64,000 nucleotides of DNA. It comes from Bacteroidales bacterium. GTDB lineage: Bacteria > Bacteroidota > Bacteroidia > Bacteroidales > FEN-979. The stretch lies in assembly GCA_023229525.1 (NCBI GenBank), contig JALNZC010000018.1, forward strand, positions 10,575-74,574, read 5' to 3'. Numbering within the stretch: the stretch's first letter is position 1; each line of letters starts with the position of its first letter. Of this stretch, positions 60,891 to 64,000 are shown piece by piece. The notes under the pieces were generated by a model. That model saw only the letters and a program-made list of their open reading frames with translations, was not told the origin of the DNA and did not search any database. A program made the position numbers and the translations under genes.

Positions 60891-63715
60891 ATAAAAGATC
60901 CCGTGCCGGTGGCATCGGATTTGATAACGAGACCTTCAGCCTGATTGATGGTGGTATTGCCTGAAACGGTTATACTCTTCCCCGAATTTATCGTAAAAGT
61001 TTTTCCGGAGTTAACAGTAAGCATTCCTCCGAAAGTAATATCTCTGTCTGCAACAGTATTATTATCAATTGCTATTGTTGAATTTGTACCGGTACTGACC
61101 GTGCCTGTTCCAGAAATTGTTTGTGTAGCTGAACCGTTGAGGGTTACAGTCCCTGCACTGGCAGGGTTGAAACTAAGGGTATCATTTACAATAATATTCC
61201 CTTTGATTGAATGCCCAGGTGTTCCAGTCATATTGAAGTTAAGACTTCCATTGGTAATAGTTAAATTATTCATAGAAATAGAAGCGGTTCCTGACATTGT
61301 AATTGCTGGTCCTGAATGATCGAGTTCGAAATCAGCATAAACTCTTCCTGAAACTGAAGGTGTTAGAGCACCCATGAGTTTAAAGAGGCTCCCCGTTTGA
61401 AAAACCACTATACTTGAAGGCTGACCTAAGGCGAAAGGATTACTTCCAGCTATTTGAAGAAAGGTGGATCCATTACCAAAAACAACAGAATTAGCAGTAC
61501 CTGAAGAACCAAAAGGATTGCTACTAAAGCTTGTTCCTGCTGTAAATATCGCACCACTATTAAAAGTAATTCCACTTACATCGACTGCAGTCAATTTATG
61601 AGCAGCATTTGTAAAAGTCATATTACCGTAAATACTGCCTGTAAAACCTGTAAGTACATTGATGGTAAAACCATTGGAAGCGCTGACAGTCAAGGAAGAA
61701 CCTGATTCAATCTCCAACTGTGGAGATGCCATTCCGGTATAGCCAATATTTAAAGTTCGTGTAACATCATTAGTTGCAAAGGTTACGGCTGCATTGTTGA
61801 TAATCCGGAACCTTCCGACAGTCTGTGGAGATGTAAAATCAATAGTTACGCTCGGTGTAGCCTGAAGACTGCCGTCAAAAACCAGAACATCATCCGAATA
61901 AGCGGTGGTTCTTGAGGGAGTCCAGCTTGCTGCGGTATTCCAGTTACCGGATGAAACGTTCCATGTGTATGTTAAAAGTGGTTTTACATCTGTGGCAGTA
62001 GAAGAAGTGGGTACCGTACCATCGGTTTTATAGTTGATATTGCTTCCGCTGTTTGTGTATGGGAAAATTTTAAAATAATAGGTCGTATTCGGTGTCAGAC
62101 CGGTAAAAGATACAAATTCAACGGTCTTGGCGATATTTTTAACAAGGGTTCCGTCGCTTTCCGGCGTTCCGTCAACAGGGTCAACAATATCAACATAACT
62201 TACTGTACTTGCCTTCACCAGATAGCCATCTGGGATTGTCCCCCCGGTAGCATCATTCCATACACCTTCGATCACACTATATGTCGGAGTGCCTTTATCA
62301 GTCAGAAAATTCGTAACATGGTTGGTCGGCTCCGGAAGGATACCTGTACCACTTACCGTCTGGTTTTGAGTAACAGCTCCGAAACTTGTATGGGTAATAT
62401 TACCGCTATAGGCTTGTGCTGCTACCGGAGCAAAACGGGCATAAATTGTCGTTGTTGCCACATTTCCACCACCATCTTTGGTTAGAGTAATTGGGTTGGT
62501 GGGACTAAAACCTCCACCCGTGCCTGTTGAAATTTCAAAACCTGATGGAGGAGCAATGCTTATATCATTGGTAAGGTAAGAGCCGGCGACAGTATAGTTT
62601 TGTTCTGTGGAAGTGCTTCCGACCAGGGTAGCGGCAAATGGGGTTAAGCTGCCGGTAAGGGTAATAGTCGGTGATCCTTCCGAACCGGTTGTTGTATATT
62701 TTGGATTGTCGGTGGCAGAGTTGGAGTTATATATTTCTAAACCAGCGCTCCCGTTATATTCGCAAACCATCGCTATATAATCAGTAGTGGCGGAAAGGCC
62801 AGTAACAGTAATGCCACTGGCATGGGTAGTTCCGTTAAATACGCAATACCAGCCTGAGCCGGCTTGATCGCCACTACCGTATGTAAGACTGGGGGCATAC
62901 GTCGTATTATCAACAGGGGCGGCCGTACCGGTATTGGCTTGTTTAACGAACACAGCCCTCTTTGAACCGTTGCCGTCGGTCCAGTTAAGATCTAACTGGC
63001 TTGAGACAACATTCGAAAAGACAATAATGGAAGACTGAGTGCTAGGTGCTCCTTTGGCAGAAATATCATCAACACAAAAACTTGGACGGCTACCGCCGCC
63101 ACTAACTTGTCTTGAAGCCCATCTTATTTGCACAACTGATTGATTATTACATGCAGATGGTAGGTTAATGGATTTGGTCACCTGATTCTGCGGGGTTGTT
63201 ACTGTTCCTGTTTGAGTAGTGGTGTTATTCTGATACTCAATACCCGTTAAATTCGTAAAAACTCCAGTAGTGCCCACACGATATTGAAGAGTTACTTCAT
63301 TTATTCTTGTATTTGAACCACCATCATAAGGATTTCTCATTGTAGCAATTTTATAACTAACAAGAACATTGGATAAATTTGTTGTATTCAAAGCAAGTAC
63401 AATTGTTAAATCAAGAGAACCAGTATTTAAAAACCCAATGGTCCCATTGTAGTTGTGTACATTACCGGAACTAGTTGCCGCTGTACTAGAGGCAACTAAA
63501 GCTCTGTCGGCTGTGGGAGCAGAAGTGTTAAACGAAGAACTTGGTGAAGTTGAAATTGTCCAACCTTGCCACCCCGTAAGATAAGTTGTTGAAGTCCATG
63601 CGAGCCCGCTAAAATCTTGAGTATAAGGTAAACTTTGTGCTGTCGGATTAGTTTGCCCCCACCCCAAATAACTAACAGCAAACAAGAAAACCAAAAGTAA
63701 AAATTCTTTTTTCAT
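59621..63715 (-). CDS. Large (1364 aa) multidomain T9SS-exported surface protein
   Basis: Signal peptide (EFLLLVFLFAVSYLGWG), an N-terminal jelly-roll-like domain (PYTQDFSGLAWTS, ending SFCVDDISAKG, about residues 25-210), then fibronectin-III-like modules with NTTYYFKIFPYTNSGSNINYKTDG. A beta-strand repeat region (about 590-900) and the shared 430-aa C-terminal block (ERYITGYTGDNNGWHLLACPVSSF) follow. The sorting domain ends SGKIFIR. Start ATG 63715 gives the signal peptide first; the longer frame adds 90 implausible residues. Probably a surface adhesin or binding protein. Confidence 0.85.
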   Translation of the reverse strand: MKKEFLLLVFLFAVSYLGWGQTNPTAQSLPYTQDFSGLAWTSTTYLTGWQGWTISTSPSSSFNTSAPTADRALVASSTAATSSGNVHNYNGTIGFLNTGSLDLTIVLALNTTNLSNVLVSYKIATMRNPYDGGSNTRINEVTLQYRVGTTGVFTNLTGIEYQNNTTTQTGTVTTPQNQVTKSINLPSACNNQSVVQIRWASRQVSGGGSRPSFCVDDISAKGAPSTQSSIIVFSNVVSSQLDLNWTDGNGSKRAVFVKQANTGTAAPVDNTTYAPSLTYGSGDQAGSGWYCVFNGTTHASGITVTGLSATTDYIAMVCEYNGSAGLEIYNSNSATDNPKYTTTGSEGSPTITLTGSLTPFAATLVGSTSTEQNYTVAGSYLTNDISIAPPSGFEISTGTGGGFSPTNPITLTKDGGGNVATTTIYARFAPVAAQAYSGNITHTSFGAVTQNQTVSGTGILPEPTNHVTNFLTDKGTPTYSVIEGVWNDATGGTIPDGYLVKASTVSYVDIVDPVDGTPESDGTLVKNIAKTVEFVSFTGLTPNTTYYFKIFPYTNSGSNINYKTDGTVPTSSTATDVKPLLTYTWNVSSGNWNTAASWTPSRTTAYSDDVLVFDGSLQATPSVTIDFTSPQTVGRFRIINNAAVTFATNDVTRTLNIGYTGMASPQLEIESGSSLTVSASNGFTINVLTGFTGSIYGNMTFTNAAHKLTAVDVSGITFNSGAIFTAGTSFSSNPFGSSGTANSVVFGNGSTFLQIAGSNPFALGQPSSIVVFQTGSLFKLMGALTPSVSGRVYADFELDHSGPAITMSGTASISMNNLTITNGSLNFNMTGTPGHSIKGNIIVNDTLSFNPASAGTVTLNGSATQTISGTGTVSTGTNSTIAIDNNTVADRDITFGGMLTVNSGKTFTINSGKSITVSGNTTINQAEGLVIKSDATGTGSFMCNGTISGAGTAKVERYITGYTGDNNGWHLLACPVSSFTVLGSTFQPVSGNDDLYWYDEIYNLWMNWIAGNFDFGIDRGYMCSYKTTTPKYFTGTLNNANNTIANVSFTPLQGNGWHLIPNPFPCGITWNSLGMSDLGYESTASGKVLNGGRSYSDISDGGVIPAMNAFFMQVKSGTNSLTIPASARTHSSTWYKSTGDALLMLTAQSAENTTYQENIIRFNNNATEGFDPQYDSPFLPGASVVPQMCSYLTDNTQLSLNTYPALTTSRVVPLEFIKGESNNYSINVTKLDNFSNDVSISLEDTKTNITQDLRESPVYTFSSSEGDNPKRFNLHFGAPNGVNEIDGNIPVRIYSSNNIIYLSNNTGVSLKGEVFVYNLMGQQMMQTKLSEGVLTKINLNAPTGYYLVKVITDQKAYSGKIFIR

Positions 63716-64000
63716 ATGTTTTGTTTTTAAATGTTTTAATGCCTTTTTTAGGAATGTTAAATTAATAACTAATTTGATATGATGCATAAAAAATTTTCGA
63801 AGTTGATAACTTTTTATGTCGTTGAATATGTGTAATTTAACCCTGATTTTTTCTTTAACATTTTCTAAATTACATGTTTTTACCCATATGTAAGTAGCTG
63901 GCGAGGTGGCGAGCTCGTGAGTTTGTGAGATGGTGAGATAGTGAGATAGTGAGATGCGGTTCATATTTTTATGGTTATTTTTCATCCTGGTGACACATTA
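63716..64000. other. Leader region of the large T9SS gene and array remnant
   Basis: AT-rich upstream region without a convincing gene. 63897-63955 holds degraded GAGATGGT/GAGATAGT octamers and GAGCTCGT units, as at 45205. Confidence 0.6.

Overview
The window looks like a chromosomal segment of a Bacteroidota bacterium, most likely an uncultured Bacteroidales-type organism. The evidence is six secreted proteins, five of which end in type IX secretion system (T9SS) type A sorting domains (the sixth ends in a frame-shifted one), Bacteroidota-style promoters (best case TTTG-N20-TATATTTG), weak or absent Shine-Dalgarno sites, several TTG starts, and a SUF-only iron-sulfur cluster system. I saw no rRNA, tRNA, prophage or CRISPR array.

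Layout. 0-10 kb holds housekeeping genes: a LolC/E-type permease, mannose-6-phosphate isomerase, an M20 amidohydrolase, a LOG-family protein, a P-loop nucleotide kinase, a secreted M6 metalloprotease with a frame-shifted tail, a dCMP deaminase and an isoaspartyl peptidase. 9.5-15.3 kb has a TauE/SafE exporter, an APC amino-acid permease whose reading frame runs through two intergenic-type repeat arrays, an NAD(P)-binding protein and dxs. 15.4-23.3 kb is a SUF Fe-S assembly locus (sufB, sufC, sufD, sufS, a DUF3795 gene, sufE and, after a two-gene regulator cassette on the other strand, sufT). 23.4-40.3 kb is mixed: two lipoproteins (one frame-shifted), a K+ channel, thiL, threonine aldolase, a ferredoxin-nitroreductase, a class D beta-lactamase, DUF1697, a thioesterase/methyltransferase/glycosyltransferase run, prolyl oligopeptidase, a B12-binding radical SAM protein and pdxB. 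40.5-64 kb is a surface or secreted region: a beta-helix protein, a triple-repeat T9SS protein, two tandem secreted endonuclease I paralogs, two giant T9SS proteins each followed by an 84-aa small protein, a membrane AraC-type regulator and two PIN-domain toxin-antitoxin loci.

The strongest unexplained signal is in the intergenic DNA. More than twenty degenerate tandem arrays of 7- or 8-bp units, in about seven sequence families, fill many gaps and in places enter genes. A dispersed element of about 110-140 bp with two hairpins occurs in four copies plus one half copy, and its first stem changes sequence between copies while keeping base pairing. A third element with paired CCACC-type hairpins lies between sufC and sufB, inside another composite repeat. 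A 93-bp GC-rich element can fold as a long stem with two inner hairpins. Together these suggest an active repeat ecology that also shapes protein ends.

Three genes (M6 protease, lipoprotein hydrolase, PIN toxin) each need one added base to recover the expected family sequence. They are either real lesions or homopolymer-type assembly errors. Function calls are from recognisable motifs read by eye; no database search was run.
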